NCBI RefSeq assembly: GCF_028694895.1
Contig: NZ_JAQVKA010000005.1
Location: forward strand, 1 to 53,091
From: Sulfurimonas sp.
Lineage (GTDB): Bacteria > Campylobacterota > Campylobacteria > Campylobacterales > Sulfurimonadaceae
Direction of reading: 5' to 3'
DNA length: 53,091 nt
Position numbers and translations under genes: made by a program. This document shows positions 34,019 through 42,733 of this stretch, one piece after another (the stretch's first letter is position 1; each line of letters starts with the position of its first letter). A model generated the notes under the pieces. The model searched no databases and was not told where the DNA came from. It worked only from the letters and a program-made list of their open reading frames with translations.

Positions 34019-34954
34019 CTATGCTTTTTGCTTTAAAAATAGTTTTATATTATCTATAACGCCCTCTATAAGGGCTTTTCGTGCCTCTATGCTAGTCCAA
34101 GCGATATGTGGTGTTATGTATAGATTATCTCTGTTTTTAACATGCAGTAGTGGGTTGCTTTTCTCTATTGGCTCACGGCTTAAAACATCCAAAGCAAAGA
34201 GCATATCTCTCTCATCAACAATGCGCGCAACCGCTTCTTCGTTGATAATCCCGCCACGACCAAGATTTAATACAACCGCACCATCTCTGCACTTCTGCAA
34301 CTCTTTATAATCTAAAAGATTGAGTGTATTTTCATTTAGCGGTGCATGTATGGAGATGATATCACAACTCACTAAAAGTTCATCAAGAGCAAGAGATGGG
34401 TACTCTTGATTTGTATTATTTCCACTTGTTGAGTAGTAGCAAATCTCTGCACCAAAAGTTTTTGCGATATTTGCAACACCTCTGCCTATCTCACCAAGCC
34501 CTATAATGCCCCATTTCTTACCTTTTATCTCAAAAAATGGACGTGATACATCTGTGAAAATTTCACTCTTTGCATATAAGCCATCTTTTACATAGTTGTC
34601 ATAATACTTTGAGTGCCCTATTAGATAAAAGAGCATAGAAAAGGTGTGCTGTATAACAGAATCACTAGAGTATCCAGATACATTTCGTACCTCGATGTCT
34701 CTTTTTTTTGCACTCTGCAAATCAATGTTATTCATACCAGTTGCGGCAACACAAATGAGCTTTAAAGATGGAGTGTTTTGCATATGTTCAGATGTTATAA
34801 CAACTTTGTTAGTAACTATAACATCGCTATCTTTTATACGCTCGCTGGTTTGAAGAGGTGAAGTTGTTTGAAATATCTGAACATTTCCAAGAGATGAAAA
34901 AGCACTTAAATCACTATCTCCAAAGGTAAGTGCATCTAAAATTATAATATTCAA
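34019..34954 (-). CDS. D-2-hydroxyacid dehydrogenase (glycerate/hydroxypyruvate type)
   Basis: This NAD(P)-linked enzyme of about 311 residues has G-L-G-E-I-G-R-G-V-A-N-I in the Rossmann domain, the substrate and catalytic Arg in N-L-G-R-G-G-I-I-N-E, the Glu in S-R-E-P-I-E and the His in T-P-H-I-A-W. It probably reduces hydroxypyruvate, glyoxylate or another 2-oxoacid. I place the start at TTG 34954, since AAGGAC lies 7 nt upstream and the product then begins N-I-I-I-L-D-A, as homologues do; another TTG at 34972 has no such site. The downstream YqaA frame overlaps its end. Confidence 0.85.
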   Translation of the reverse strand: MNIIILDALTFGDSDLSAFSSLGNVQIFQTTSPLQTSERIKDSDVIVTNKVVITSEHMQNTPSLKLICVAATGMNNIDLQSAKKRDIEVRNVSGYSSDSVIQHTFSMLFYLIGHSKYYDNYVKDGLYAKSEIFTDVSRPFFEIKGKKWGIIGLGEIGRGVANIAKTFGAEICYYSTSGNNTNQEYPSLALDELLVSCDIISIHAPLNENTLNLLDYKELQKCRDGAVVLNLGRGGIINEEAVARIVDERDMLFALDVLSREPIEKSNPLLHVKNRDNLYITPHIAWTSIEARKALIEGVIDNIKLFLKQKA

Positions 34955-35010
34955 CTCTTTGTCCTTAATCAATGTATGGGTATTTTTTTAAGTGAGGCAA
35001 AAACGCATGA

Positions 35011-35037
35011 TAACTCCTTCTAGGGGCGAAGGAGTTA
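35011..35037 (-). terminator. Stem-loop after flgE
   Basis: TAACTCCTTC (35011-35020) pairs perfectly with GAAGGAGTTA (35028-35037) around a 7-nt loop, just after the hook-protein stop codon. The following T-run on the minus strand is short and interrupted. Confidence 0.65.
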
Positions 35038-35056
35038 CTTTAAAACAGAGTTAAAC

Positions 35057-37480
35057 TTATTGTTTTAATCCGATTAGCGTTTGGAGAAGTTGATCAGATG
35101 TAGTAATTGTTTTACCATTTGCCTGATAACCTCTTTGTATAATAATTAACTGTGTTAATGCTAAAGACAAGTCAACGTTAGAAGCTTCTAGCGCAGCTGA
35201 TTGCATAAATCCACGTCCAGCTGTTGCAGCTGTTCCAATGATTGGGTCTCCTGAGTTTGCAGTTTGTACATAAACGTTTCCACCCTCAGTTGTTAATCCC
35301 TCGTTATTTGTAAACTTTGCCATTGCAATTTGTGCAAGACCAAAACTTCTACCATTACTAAATGAGCCAATTAACGTTCCACTTTGATCGATTCTGATAC
35401 CAACTAAATCTCCACCAGTAAATCCATCTTGAGAGATTCCTGATGTTGATGAAGGAGAGTCAAAACTCGTCATTCCATCAAAACTATTTGAAGTTCCAAG
35501 CTTTATAGCGACTTGCTGATTTGAAGCAGAGCCGTTGTTTGCTGTAAAAGATACGTTTGGTGGATTGTAAGTTGCAAGTGAACCATCACTATTAAAACGT
35601 ACAAAACCTGTTTTTTCATTATAAGGCATTACTGAGTCGATGGTAGCAGGCTCAGGAACACTAATCTTCATATTCCATGAACTTCCGGTTGAAGCATCAA
35701 CAGCAACCTTTCTAAACTCTGTTCTTAGTGTATGCTTTGATCCAAGTGAGTCAAAAACATCTATACTTGTAGAGTGTGTTGCTGCGTTAAAGCTTTGTGA
35801 AAATGCTTTTCCAGCACTTCCTGCTGGTAGTGTAGCATTTAGAGCTTCCATGTTTCTAGTGAACTTTGTATTTTCAGTTATTCCGCCACCAGCTATACTA
35901 CTAGCATTCATTCCAGTAATAGCTAGATTAATATCATAATCGCCATCTTGAGAGCCACCTGGGTTTGTCATCTCAAACTTACCTTGAGCGTTTATTCTTA
36001 TCTCAATATTATTCTCATTTGGAGTACCATCTAAATCCCCATCGCCTACAGCACGAGCTTGATTTTCCAGAGCTTCACGTAAATCTGCAATAGTTGTAAA
36101 TTTCTTATCAATACCAGATACCACTGACTTACCCGTTGGATCATACTGATATCTATATGCAGTAGTTCTAGAGTCCGTAGTAGCGAAACCACTATTTGCG
36201 TTTCCTACTGCCGTAATTCTAATATTATGAGAAGCGTTCATATCTGTATTGCTATTTGAAAGAGATATTAGATGAGTAGTTGTATTGTATGTTGCAACTA
36301 CACCAGTTACTGATGATTGAGCATTAATTGCTGAAACGTAACGTGCCGCATTTTCCGCCTGAGTCTCTGCTCCAGTACCACCACTTGTCGATATTGTCTT
36401 TGTAGTTCCATTATCAAGTTCTAGTGTTAAACTAAGTTCATTAGCCGTATATGTTGTAGTTACTGCTGTAGTTGCACTTCCATTATCGTTTGAAAGGTTT
36501 GTTACCGCGATAGGCGTCGCTGTGGCTGGATTGAACGTAAGAGTATCACCAGCTGCAGTAATTGTTGCAACAGCAGCTACCGCTGTTCCCAAATCAGCAT
36601 AAGTTGTTGCTGCATCTGTATTAAAAGCTGCAGAATATGAAGTACCATTAATAGTTACACTTATAGTATCACCCGCTACTGGAGGTCTACTGTATGTTAT
36701 AGTTGTAGAGTCTTCAACCACTCCTGCAGCCGTTGTTGTTGTAGGAGTAAATGATGCCCAAATACCTTGATTTTTTTGCAAGTTAAATGCTTCTCCGGAG
36801 TCATTAAAGAGTACACCCATATTTCCAGAGTCTATAGCATTACCGTTACCATCTACCGCTCTAAGGGTTGGTAATGTTGCTCCTGCTGGATAACTCTTTA
36901 CCTCATAAGCTGGTGAATATGTCTTTACCAATGGACCTGAGTTTAGGTTCGCTTTAATAACTACATTTTGTGTAGGAGATGCCGGTGTTGTAAGCCCTGG
37001 AGGGATATTTATGTTTGTAATGGGCGCTGTTGCATCAACAAAACCGGTCTCTCTATCTCTGAGCCATCCTTGAACAATAAATCCGTTGTTATCAACAAAG
37101 TTTCCACCAGCATCAAACTTAAAGTCTCCCGCACGAGTATACTTGTATGTATTTCCGCCATCTGGAGAGATAATAAAAAAGCCATCACCTTGAATAGCAA
37201 CGTCTGTATTTTTATCTGAGTTTTGTACTGAACCTTGTGAGAAGATACGTGTCATTGAGCTAACAGTTGTACCAAGACCAACTTGAACTGGGTTTTTACC
37301 ACCAAGTTCTCCTTGAGGTGCTGTCGCAATTGCTCTAGTTTGTGCTAAAAGATCTGAAAAGTTTGCACGAGAATATTTATATCCAACTGTATTTACGTTT
37401 GCAATATTGTTTGATTCTACGTCCATTGCAACTTGGTGCGACTGAAGTCCTGAAACTCCAGCAAAAAGTGATTTTAACAT
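35057..37480 (-). CDS. flgE: Flagellar hook protein FlgE, long form
   Basis: This 807-residue protein has the rod/hook N-terminus M-L-K-S-L-F-A-G-V-S-G-L-Q-S-H-Q and N-I-A-N-V-N-T-V-G-Y-K, the G-D-G-F-F-I motif near residue 100, a long Thr/Ala-rich variable middle (about 200-480) and the conserved C-terminus with Q-R-G-Y-Q-A-N-G-K. It would build the bulk of the hook, with the variable part outside. Length is similar to the large Campylobacter hook protein. A GG-N10-GC sigma-54 type element lies about 130 nt upstream, suggesting its own promoter. AAGGGG precedes the ATG. Confidence 0.93.
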   Translation of the reverse strand: MLKSLFAGVSGLQSHQVAMDVESNNIANVNTVGYKYSRANFSDLLAQTRAIATAPQGELGGKNPVQVGLGTTVSSMTRIFSQGSVQNSDKNTDVAIQGDGFFIISPDGGNTYKYTRAGDFKFDAGGNFVDNNGFIVQGWLRDRETGFVDATAPITNINIPPGLTTPASPTQNVVIKANLNSGPLVKTYSPAYEVKSYPAGATLPTLRAVDGNGNAIDSGNMGVLFNDSGEAFNLQKNQGIWASFTPTTTTAAGVVEDSTTITYSRPPVAGDTISVTINGTSYSAAFNTDAATTYADLGTAVAAVATITAAGDTLTFNPATATPIAVTNLSNDNGSATTAVTTTYTANELSLTLELDNGTTKTISTSGGTGAETQAENAARYVSAINAQSSVTGVVATYNTTTHLISLSNSNTDMNASHNIRITAVGNANSGFATTDSRTTAYRYQYDPTGKSVVSGIDKKFTTIADLREALENQARAVGDGDLDGTPNENNIEIRINAQGKFEMTNPGGSQDGDYDINLAITGMNASSIAGGGITENTKFTRNMEALNATLPAGSAGKAFSQSFNAATHSTSIDVFDSLGSKHTLRTEFRKVAVDASTGSSWNMKISVPEPATIDSVMPYNEKTGFVRFNSDGSLATYNPPNVSFTANNGSASNQQVAIKLGTSNSFDGMTSFDSPSSTSGISQDGFTGGDLVGIRIDQSGTLIGSFSNGRSFGLAQIAMAKFTNNEGLTTEGGNVYVQTANSGDPIIGTAATAGRGFMQSAALEASNVDLSLALTQLIIIQRGYQANGKTITTSDQLLQTLIGLKQ

Positions 37481-37518
37481 TTTAAACCCCTTATATATTA
37501 AGTTTTTTAAACACTAAG

Positions 37519-37533
37519 AGCGACTTTCGCTCC
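37519..37533. other. Small hairpin in flgE leader
   Basis: GAGCGA pairs with TCGCTC around CTT. It lies inside the predicted 5' leader of flgE, about 40 nt before its ATG. No function can be read from it. Confidence 0.4.
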
Positions 37534-37611
37534 GATATATCAGCCATTTTTGGCACTATTGCTTCTCTTATGTAGAGAGGCTAAGTTATTTTTTACTTGT
37601 ATGATTAATTA

Positions 37612-37627
37612 GCATTTAGTGTTCCAA
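37612..37627 (-). promoter_or_regulatory. Sigma-54 type promoter upstream of flgE
   Basis: On the minus strand TTGGAACACTAAATGC has GG and GC separated by exactly 10 nt and the TTGGAAC form known from Campylobacter flagellar sigma-54 promoters. Transcription would start near 37600, leaving a leader of about 120 nt. Confidence 0.65.
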
Positions 37628-37629
37628 CT

Positions 37630-38925
37630 CTATTTAGCGCTCATATTAAGGGCTTTTTGTAACATCTGATCTGCTGTTGTTATACACTTTGAATTTGCAT
37701 CATATGATCTTTGCATAATAATAATCTCGGTAAGCGCAACTTCCATACGTACGTTTGAGCCCTCTAATTTAAAGTTACTCAAATCTGTACCCAATATATT
37801 ATTTCCATTTGCATCTTGAAAAAATATAGGTCTGCCACTGTTTGTTGATTCACTAAATCTTGAGCCGTTTATTCTCTCTAGCCCTTTATCATTTTGAAAA
37901 TGATAAACAGCAACAGAACCTATTGAACTTTGCATACCATTAGAAAAAGTTGCAATAATCTGTCCATTTTTATTTATCTCATACCCATAAAGCTCACCTG
38001 ATTTAACTCCATCAGAAGTACTTGAACCACTAAAAGGGTTGTTCATTGATATAAGGCCCTCATAGCCAGTGCCTAAATTTATATTTACGGGTGTGCCATT
38101 ATTGTTTATAGTTGAGAGTGTATTTGATACGATAACACCGCTATCATCAAAAGAGACTACGCCACTTTGTGTATCATAAATTTCATCCGGAAGATAAGTA
38201 GTTTCCCCAGTCTGTTCATTATAAAACGTTTGAACTCCTGCACTTTGAGCTGTCGCTACAACATTCCACTGTGTACCAGGAGAGACTTGTGGAACGACTT
38301 TGTTAAACTCTAATCTTATATTGTTTGTATTGCTTTGTGCGTCAATTGCTTTAGAACTTATAACCCTTGTTGTATCATCAAGACCTAAATTTCCAAAAAA
38401 TTTAGCTTCAGTTGTGGGTGAAACTGGATAAGTTAGCTCGTTTGGAAAACGAAGTTTTTCCTGCGTTGCTACATTTCCTAGCCCTACTTCACTTAGCTGC
38501 TGAGTTAAGACACCATTGTTAATATTTTTACCCATTGTTCCTAGAACATAATATCCATCAGCAGTTACTAAGTCTCTCTCTCTATCAAATGTAAAGCTTC
38601 CATCGCGGGTATATATAGGAGCACCTTCACCTTGAATACCAAACCAACCATCTCCCATGATAGCTAGATCTGTATTTCTCTCACTAAGCTGAATAACACC
38701 ACTATTATTATCCATCGTTATGGCATTTACACTTGTACCTAAACCAACTCCCGCATTTCTATCAGAAGGGCCTACAACTGATTTTTCAAAAAGAGATGAA
38801 AATTCACTACTATAGCCACGAAAGCCTAGAGTGCTTGTGTTTGCTAAATTATCGGCAACCACATCAATAGCAGTCTGATGTGCTTTAACTCCGCTAATCC
38901 CTGTATAAAAAGCTTGAATCATCAT
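37630..38925 (-). CDS. Second flagellar hook/basal-body protein (FlgE family, short form)
   Basis: This 431-residue protein has N-terminus Q-A-F-Y-T-G-I-S-G-V-K-A-H-Q and N-L-A-N-T-S-T-L-G-F-R, the G-D-G-W-F motif, a modest middle domain and C-terminal Q-R-S-Y-D-A-N-S-K. It is encoded 11 nt after flgD, matching the fliK-flgD-flgE order of Campylobacter. With the 807-residue paralogue next to it, the window encodes two hook-type proteins; which one forms the main hook is not certain. It could be a proximal hook or hook-rod component. AGGATTCTCTT precedes the start. Confidence 0.88.
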   Translation of the reverse strand: MMIQAFYTGISGVKAHQTAIDVVADNLANTSTLGFRGYSSEFSSLFEKSVVGPSDRNAGVGLGTSVNAITMDNNSGVIQLSERNTDLAIMGDGWFGIQGEGAPIYTRDGSFTFDRERDLVTADGYYVLGTMGKNINNGVLTQQLSEVGLGNVATQEKLRFPNELTYPVSPTTEAKFFGNLGLDDTTRVISSKAIDAQSNTNNIRLEFNKVVPQVSPGTQWNVVATAQSAGVQTFYNEQTGETTYLPDEIYDTQSGVVSFDDSGVIVSNTLSTINNNGTPVNINLGTGYEGLISMNNPFSGSSTSDGVKSGELYGYEINKNGQIIATFSNGMQSSIGSVAVYHFQNDKGLERINGSRFSESTNSGRPIFFQDANGNNILGTDLSNFKLEGSNVRMEVALTEIIIMQRSYDANSKCITTADQMLQKALNMSAK

Positions 38926-38936
38926 AAGAGAATCCT

Positions 38937-39602
38937 TTAGTAAACTTCTTTAACGTTAGCTAGTGGAACATAATTAGAACCAAGTTTAAAGTAAGTCTCA
39001 CCTTTATCAAATTTAACAGACTCTATAGGATAAGCACCCATTCTCGTATTTAGCTGTGCTCCATCTGGGTTTGTATAAGAGGCTGTTACATAGTAGTATC
39101 CACTCTCTACGCCTTGGCCACCTGCATTTGTTCCATCCCATGTGAATTCATATACACCTCTAGGGTTTGTTCCAACATCTATTGTTTTTATAGTATTTCC
39201 ATTTACATCAAGGATTTGAACACTCCCTTGCTCTACGTCATCTGGGAAGTACATCTCAAATGTAGAATTTGTTCCCTTATCAAGCACAATAGCATTACTG
39301 CCCAAATCTGCTGTTTTACCTATTGCAGAAATTGTACTAAACTGCTGAGAAGAGCCCATAGAAGCTGCTAAATCAGACAATGCCTTATTAGTATTTTCAG
39401 ATGCTTCTAGAGTTGCAAGCTGTGAAGTTTGAGTTAAAATCTTCTCGGTATCCATAGGCTCAGTTGGATCTTGATACTGAAGCTCTACTAGTAGCAACTT
39501 CATAAAGTCATCTTTACCTAAAACTGATTTGTCTGTTGATGTGTTTGCCGCTGCATACTCTGCATTTGTTGCTGCATTTAATCCTGTTGATGTGATTGCC
39601 AT
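38937..39602 (-). CDS. flgD: Hook capping protein FlgD
   Basis: This 221-residue protein has the FlgD N-terminus (L-G-K-D-D-F-M-K-L-L-L-V-E-L-Q-Y-Q-D-P-T-E-P) needed for export, then the FlgD Ig-like domain (T-W-D-G-T-N-A-G-G-Q) and a Tudor-like part. It forms the scaffold at the growing hook tip and leaves when the hook is complete. AAAAAAGGAAG precedes the ATG. It lies downstream of fliK; about 195 nt with a composite hairpin repeat separate the two genes. Confidence 0.93.
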   Translation of the reverse strand: MAITSTGLNAATNAEYAAANTSTDKSVLGKDDFMKLLLVELQYQDPTEPMDTEKILTQTSQLATLEASENTNKALSDLAASMGSSQQFSTISAIGKTADLGSNAIVLDKGTNSTFEMYFPDDVEQGSVQILDVNGNTIKTIDVGTNPRGVYEFTWDGTNAGGQGVESGYYYVTASYTNPDGAQLNTRMGAYPIESVKFDKGETYFKLGSNYVPLANVKEVY

Positions 39603-39673
39603 AACACTTCCTTTTTTATTTATATAGTGATTTTACGTACTTTTATAAAAAAGACGTAAGTATCTTTCTTTTC

Positions 39674-39786
39674 TCGAAAAACTATGTTTTTCGTAGCTTT
39701 TAGGTATGCTAACCAATGGCATACTCCATGACAAGGGGGTTGTAGGGACTTTAGTCCCTGCCTCTAAAACGGACGAGTTCGTTTTA
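39674..39786 (+). repeat. Composite hairpin repeat, copy 2
   Basis: The same three inverted repeats as at 16043-16122 occur in the same order: CGAAAAAC...GTTTTTCG (39675-39693), AGGGACTTTAGTCCCT (39744-39759, identical) and TAAAACG...CGTTTTA (39765-39786). An insert after the first hairpin holds a further small palindrome TATGC...GCATA. It sits between fliK and flgD and would be transcribed if they form one operon. Confidence 0.8.
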
Positions 39787-39797
39787 GTGTGTAACAA

Positions 39798-41363
39798 TTA
39801 TATGTACCGTGGAACGATAATCTCTAAAGAGCTAATTATCTCTTCATGTGCCTCTTCATTTTCAAAATGGTTGTACTCTGTCTGAGCCTTTTGCTCATTT
39901 TGTCTCTGTTGCTGAAATGCCCCAGATGAATTATCACCATTTTGTGAACTACTATTGAAGTTAAATGTAGCACTATTTATTCCACTATTGTTTAACTGCG
40001 TCTTTAGCTCGTTTATATTCATTGAGAGTGTATTTATAGCCGTATTGTTTGAGCTGATACTCACATGTAAATTTTTACCTCTTTGAACTACGGTTAAATC
40101 AACTTCCCCCAAATGTTGTGGATTTAACTGAACTTTTACCCTTGTAAATGGAGATTTATACTCATCAATTGCATTTTTTATATCATTTGAGAGATACTTA
40201 ATCATCTGTTTTGCTTCATTTATCTTAACTTCAAAGCTATCTGCTTTACTTACACCTAAAGAGTCCACTTTGCTTTGAGAAGGTGCTTCTGATACAAAAG
40301 ACTCCCCTTGAAGAAGCTTCTCAAGTGATTTTGTATTCTCTTGAGTTAAGCTTGGAGCAACCACTTTGGCACTATTTACTGAAAAATCAGCCGTTAGAGA
40401 TGATGAGTCTCGTGATGATCTCTCACCATGAAGCAGAAGTTTTAATGTCTCATCTGCTTTCTCTTTTGGTGTTTTTTGCTCTGCTTTTAAAGATGTGCTA
40501 TTTACTTTTGCCTGAACAATCTGCTCTGTTGTTGCATGCTCAGTTACACTTTGAGCTTTAAAAAGAGGTGTTGCTTTTATCTCTTTTAGAACTTCACTCT
40601 GCTTCTCATCAGCTCGCATCTCTGTATGCTCAGTTTTTAAAGGCGTATTTTGCACAGTTTGTTGCTTGGTCATCTCTTGTAGTTGAGGCTTTTTATCTTG
40701 TATAACCTCTTTTGGACTCTCTGTTTTTATCTCTTTGTTCTCTGGTGGCAAATCTTTTGGAGTTTTTAGGGCCTCTTTTGTAACCTCTGTTTTTGGTTCT
40801 TTTGGGGGCTCTGCTTTTAAAACATTATCCTGTTTTAATGTATCAACTTTGCCTAGAGAGTGTTCTTTAACTTCTTGAAGAGTTATCTTACTTACATCTA
40901 TATCAAACTTCTTAGCCATCTCAGCTAATCCCTTTAGCGTAGTAGGAAGCTCTTTAATCTCAGCTTTTTTATAACCATCACTCTCTTGAATTTTTGATTT
41001 AAGATAGCTTTTTGCATCACTTATAAGAGTTTTTATCTCGGCACTACTTAGTGTAGCTACCAACTTTGGATTTAACTCTAAAGGCTCTTTTTCTTTTTTT
41101 TCAACTTTTACTTCTTGTGTCTGCATAAGAGAGGTAAGTGTAGTTACCTTTGATGACGTTGCCTTTGGCGTTTTGATACTCTTCTCTTCGTTAGAGAGCG
41201 CTAAAACAAGTGAGCCATTTTGGACAACTTTTTTATCTTTTGCATCACTAGCTCCTCGAAGGAGTTCTGAAAATGAGATAGTAGGCTTCTCTTTTGGAGC
41301 AGCTAAATTTAGCGGCGAAGGTGAAGATGATCCATTAGTGTTTTTCATATCTAGTAAAACCAC
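39798..41363 (-). CDS. fliK: Flagellar hook-length control protein FliK
   Basis: This 521-residue protein has a low-complexity Lys/Glu/Thr/Pro-rich first 370 residues and the conserved Flg_hook domain near the C-terminus (V-K-V-Q-L-N-P-Q-H-L-G-E-V-D-L-T-V), which interacts with the export gate. FliK measures the hook and switches export to filament proteins. I use GTG 41363, because AAAGGAGAG lies 5 nt upstream; an ATG follows at 41348. A sigma-54 type element lies about 43 nt upstream, as expected for hook genes. Confidence 0.88.
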   Translation of the reverse strand: MVLLDMKNTNGSSSPSPLNLAAPKEKPTISFSELLRGASDAKDKKVVQNGSLVLALSNEEKSIKTPKATSSKVTTLTSLMQTQEVKVEKKEKEPLELNPKLVATLSSAEIKTLISDAKSYLKSKIQESDGYKKAEIKELPTTLKGLAEMAKKFDIDVSKITLQEVKEHSLGKVDTLKQDNVLKAEPPKEPKTEVTKEALKTPKDLPPENKEIKTESPKEVIQDKKPQLQEMTKQQTVQNTPLKTEHTEMRADEKQSEVLKEIKATPLFKAQSVTEHATTEQIVQAKVNSTSLKAEQKTPKEKADETLKLLLHGERSSRDSSSLTADFSVNSAKVVAPSLTQENTKSLEKLLQGESFVSEAPSQSKVDSLGVSKADSFEVKINEAKQMIKYLSNDIKNAIDEYKSPFTRVKVQLNPQHLGEVDLTVVQRGKNLHVSISSNNTAINTLSMNINELKTQLNNSGINSATFNFNSSSQNGDNSSGAFQQQRQNEQKAQTEYNHFENEEAHEEIISSLEIIVPRYI

Positions 41364-41405
41364 TGACTCTCCTTTGTCTTTAATATAAAGATTTTAGAAT
41401 CAGTA

Positions 41406-41420
41406 GCACATTGTATTCCA
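41406..41420 (-). promoter_or_regulatory. Sigma-54 type promoter upstream of fliK
   Basis: TGGAATACAATGTGC on the minus strand carries GG and GC at the exact 10-nt spacing. Transcription would start near 41394, about 30 nt before the GTG start. A divergent -10 box lies only 10 nt further up. Confidence 0.6.
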
Positions 41421-41429
41421 CTATTAAGT

Positions 41430-41435
41430 TATAAT
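41430..41435 (+). promoter_or_regulatory. Consensus -10 box 7 nt before start codon
   Basis: TATAAT ends at 41435 and ATG begins at 41443. No ribosome site fits in the 7 nt between, so the mRNA would be leaderless or nearly so. Confidence 0.55.
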
Positions 41436-41442
41436 TTTAACC

Positions 41443-41691
41443 ATGAAACATTTACTACTACTTTTACCGCTACTGTTATTTGCTAAGAGCCCATTTGAAA
41501 CTCTAGATATGAGAGATATGGATCTATCTGCGTATGAGACAAAAAAAGGCGAGCAAAATCTACAAGCTTCTAAAAATGTAAAAGTAACTTGTAGATTGGT
41601 GTGTGATAAAAAGGTTTATAAAGAGCAAAAAATCTCAGATGCGATAGAGTTTTACAAAAAAGCTAAAAATAAGAACCCTTCTAGCAATTAA
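41443..41691 (+). CDS. Small secreted protein of unknown function
   Basis: This 82-residue protein has a clear signal peptide (M-K-H-L-L-L-L-L-P-L-L-L-F-A). The mature part has 67 or so residues with two cysteines in C-R-L-V-C that could form a disulfide or bind a cofactor, and a Lys-rich C-terminus. No family is recognised. It is transcribed divergently from fliK from a tightly spaced -10 box, and converges on the PP-loop gene 13 nt further on. Confidence 0.6.
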   Translation: MKHLLLLLPLLLFAKSPFETLDMRDMDLSAYETKKGEQNLQASKNVKVTCRLVCDKKVYKEQKISDAIEFYKKAKNKNPSSN

Positions 41692-41704
41692 AACTCTTTA
41701 AAAA

Positions 41705-42685
41705 CTACATAACCGTATATGGTTTTAGCTCATCCCTTGAATCAAATGGAGCTGCTTGAATCTCATCTGCATTGTCATACAAAATAGTGTACTCAGTATC
41801 CTCTTTTGTTTTACAGTATGTAAGAATTATCTTTGCTGCTAACTCTCTATCTGCTTTAGTCGCATTTTTACTAAGTAGTGAATGAGGGCCTGGTAGCGCT
41901 ACTGTTTTTACATGATTGTATTTTTGGCTATCTATATTTTGCAAGTGTAAATTTTCATCTTTGTTTCTTCCAACAACAAGCTTTGCACCATCTGGGAGTC
42001 TTAGATGACGACCAAATTTCATAACTGGAATATCTTTTACTTCAAACTTATCATATTTTATAAAATCAAGCATTTTTTTTGCAAAATTCTCATCCGTTAA
42101 AAGACATCCTCCACCAGGGCTTTCAAAATCTTCTAAACCTATCTCTGCTACGAGCTCGAGCTGTCTGTCACGACTTCTTCCTACGATACCTTCTAACTTC
42201 TCTCTATCAACCCAGCCATTTATCTCTGCAAGTGTAGGAGCTAGAGCTTTAGCTGAGAGTGGACGAAGAAGTAGTCCATCACAATTGCTCTCATTTAAAA
42301 CTGTCTGCATAGCATCTTTGTTTTGGCTCATTGGGCGTTGTCCTAAAACCTCACCACTTATAAGAAATGATGCTCCCTCACTCTCCATGACTCTTTTTGC
42401 AACTGCGAACATCTTTGCATGACAATCAATACATGGGTTGAAGTTTTTGCCATAACCATGTTTTGGATCAAAAAGAACATCTTGCAGATATTCACTCTCG
42501 ATATCTATTATTTTTAACTCTGCTCCAACTTGAGCGCACATATTTTGCATATGTTCTAACCTGTCTTTAGTGCTTCCAAAACCTGTGTTAATATTCACCG
42601 CTAAAACCTCAATACCTTGATCGATTATTAGTTTTAACGCCAAAGTTGAGTCTAGTCCGCCGCTAAATAGTGCGATTGCTTTCAT
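41705..42685 (-). CDS. PP-loop ATP pyrophosphatase (MnmA/ThiI-like) with NFACT-R-like C-terminus
   Basis: This 326-residue protein has the PP-loop S-G-G-L-D-S-T-L-A near the N-terminus, then N-P-C-I-D-C-H-A-K-M-F and G-G-G-C-L-L-T, whose cysteines suit tRNA thiolation or cluster binding. The last 110 residues (K-F-G-R-H-L-R-L-P-D-G-A-K-L-V-V-G-R-N-K-D-E-N) resemble the NFACT-R domain. The domain order suggests an RNA-modifying, sulfur-inserting enzyme distinct from classical MnmA. AAGGAGAG precedes the ATG. The precise product is unknown. Confidence 0.75.
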   Translation of the reverse strand: MKAIALFSGGLDSTLALKLIIDQGIEVLAVNINTGFGSTKDRLEHMQNMCAQVGAELKIIDIESEYLQDVLFDPKHGYGKNFNPCIDCHAKMFAVAKRVMESEGASFLISGEVLGQRPMSQNKDAMQTVLNESNCDGLLLRPLSAKALAPTLAEINGWVDREKLEGIVGRSRDRQLELVAEIGLEDFESPGGGCLLTDENFAKKMLDFIKYDKFEVKDIPVMKFGRHLRLPDGAKLVVGRNKDENLHLQNIDSQKYNHVKTVALPGPHSLLSKNATKADRELAAKIILTYCKTKEDTEYTILYDNADEIQAAPFDSRDELKPYTVM

Positions 42686-42733
42686 TACTCTCCTTGTAAA
42701 ATTGATAATTTAAATTATAAAATTATACACTAC

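Noticed and set aside
37009..37200. Alternative-frame peptides inside the flgE, pta, ppsA and RND genes
   Set aside because: They lie wholly within strongly supported genes and have no ribosome sites or homology.
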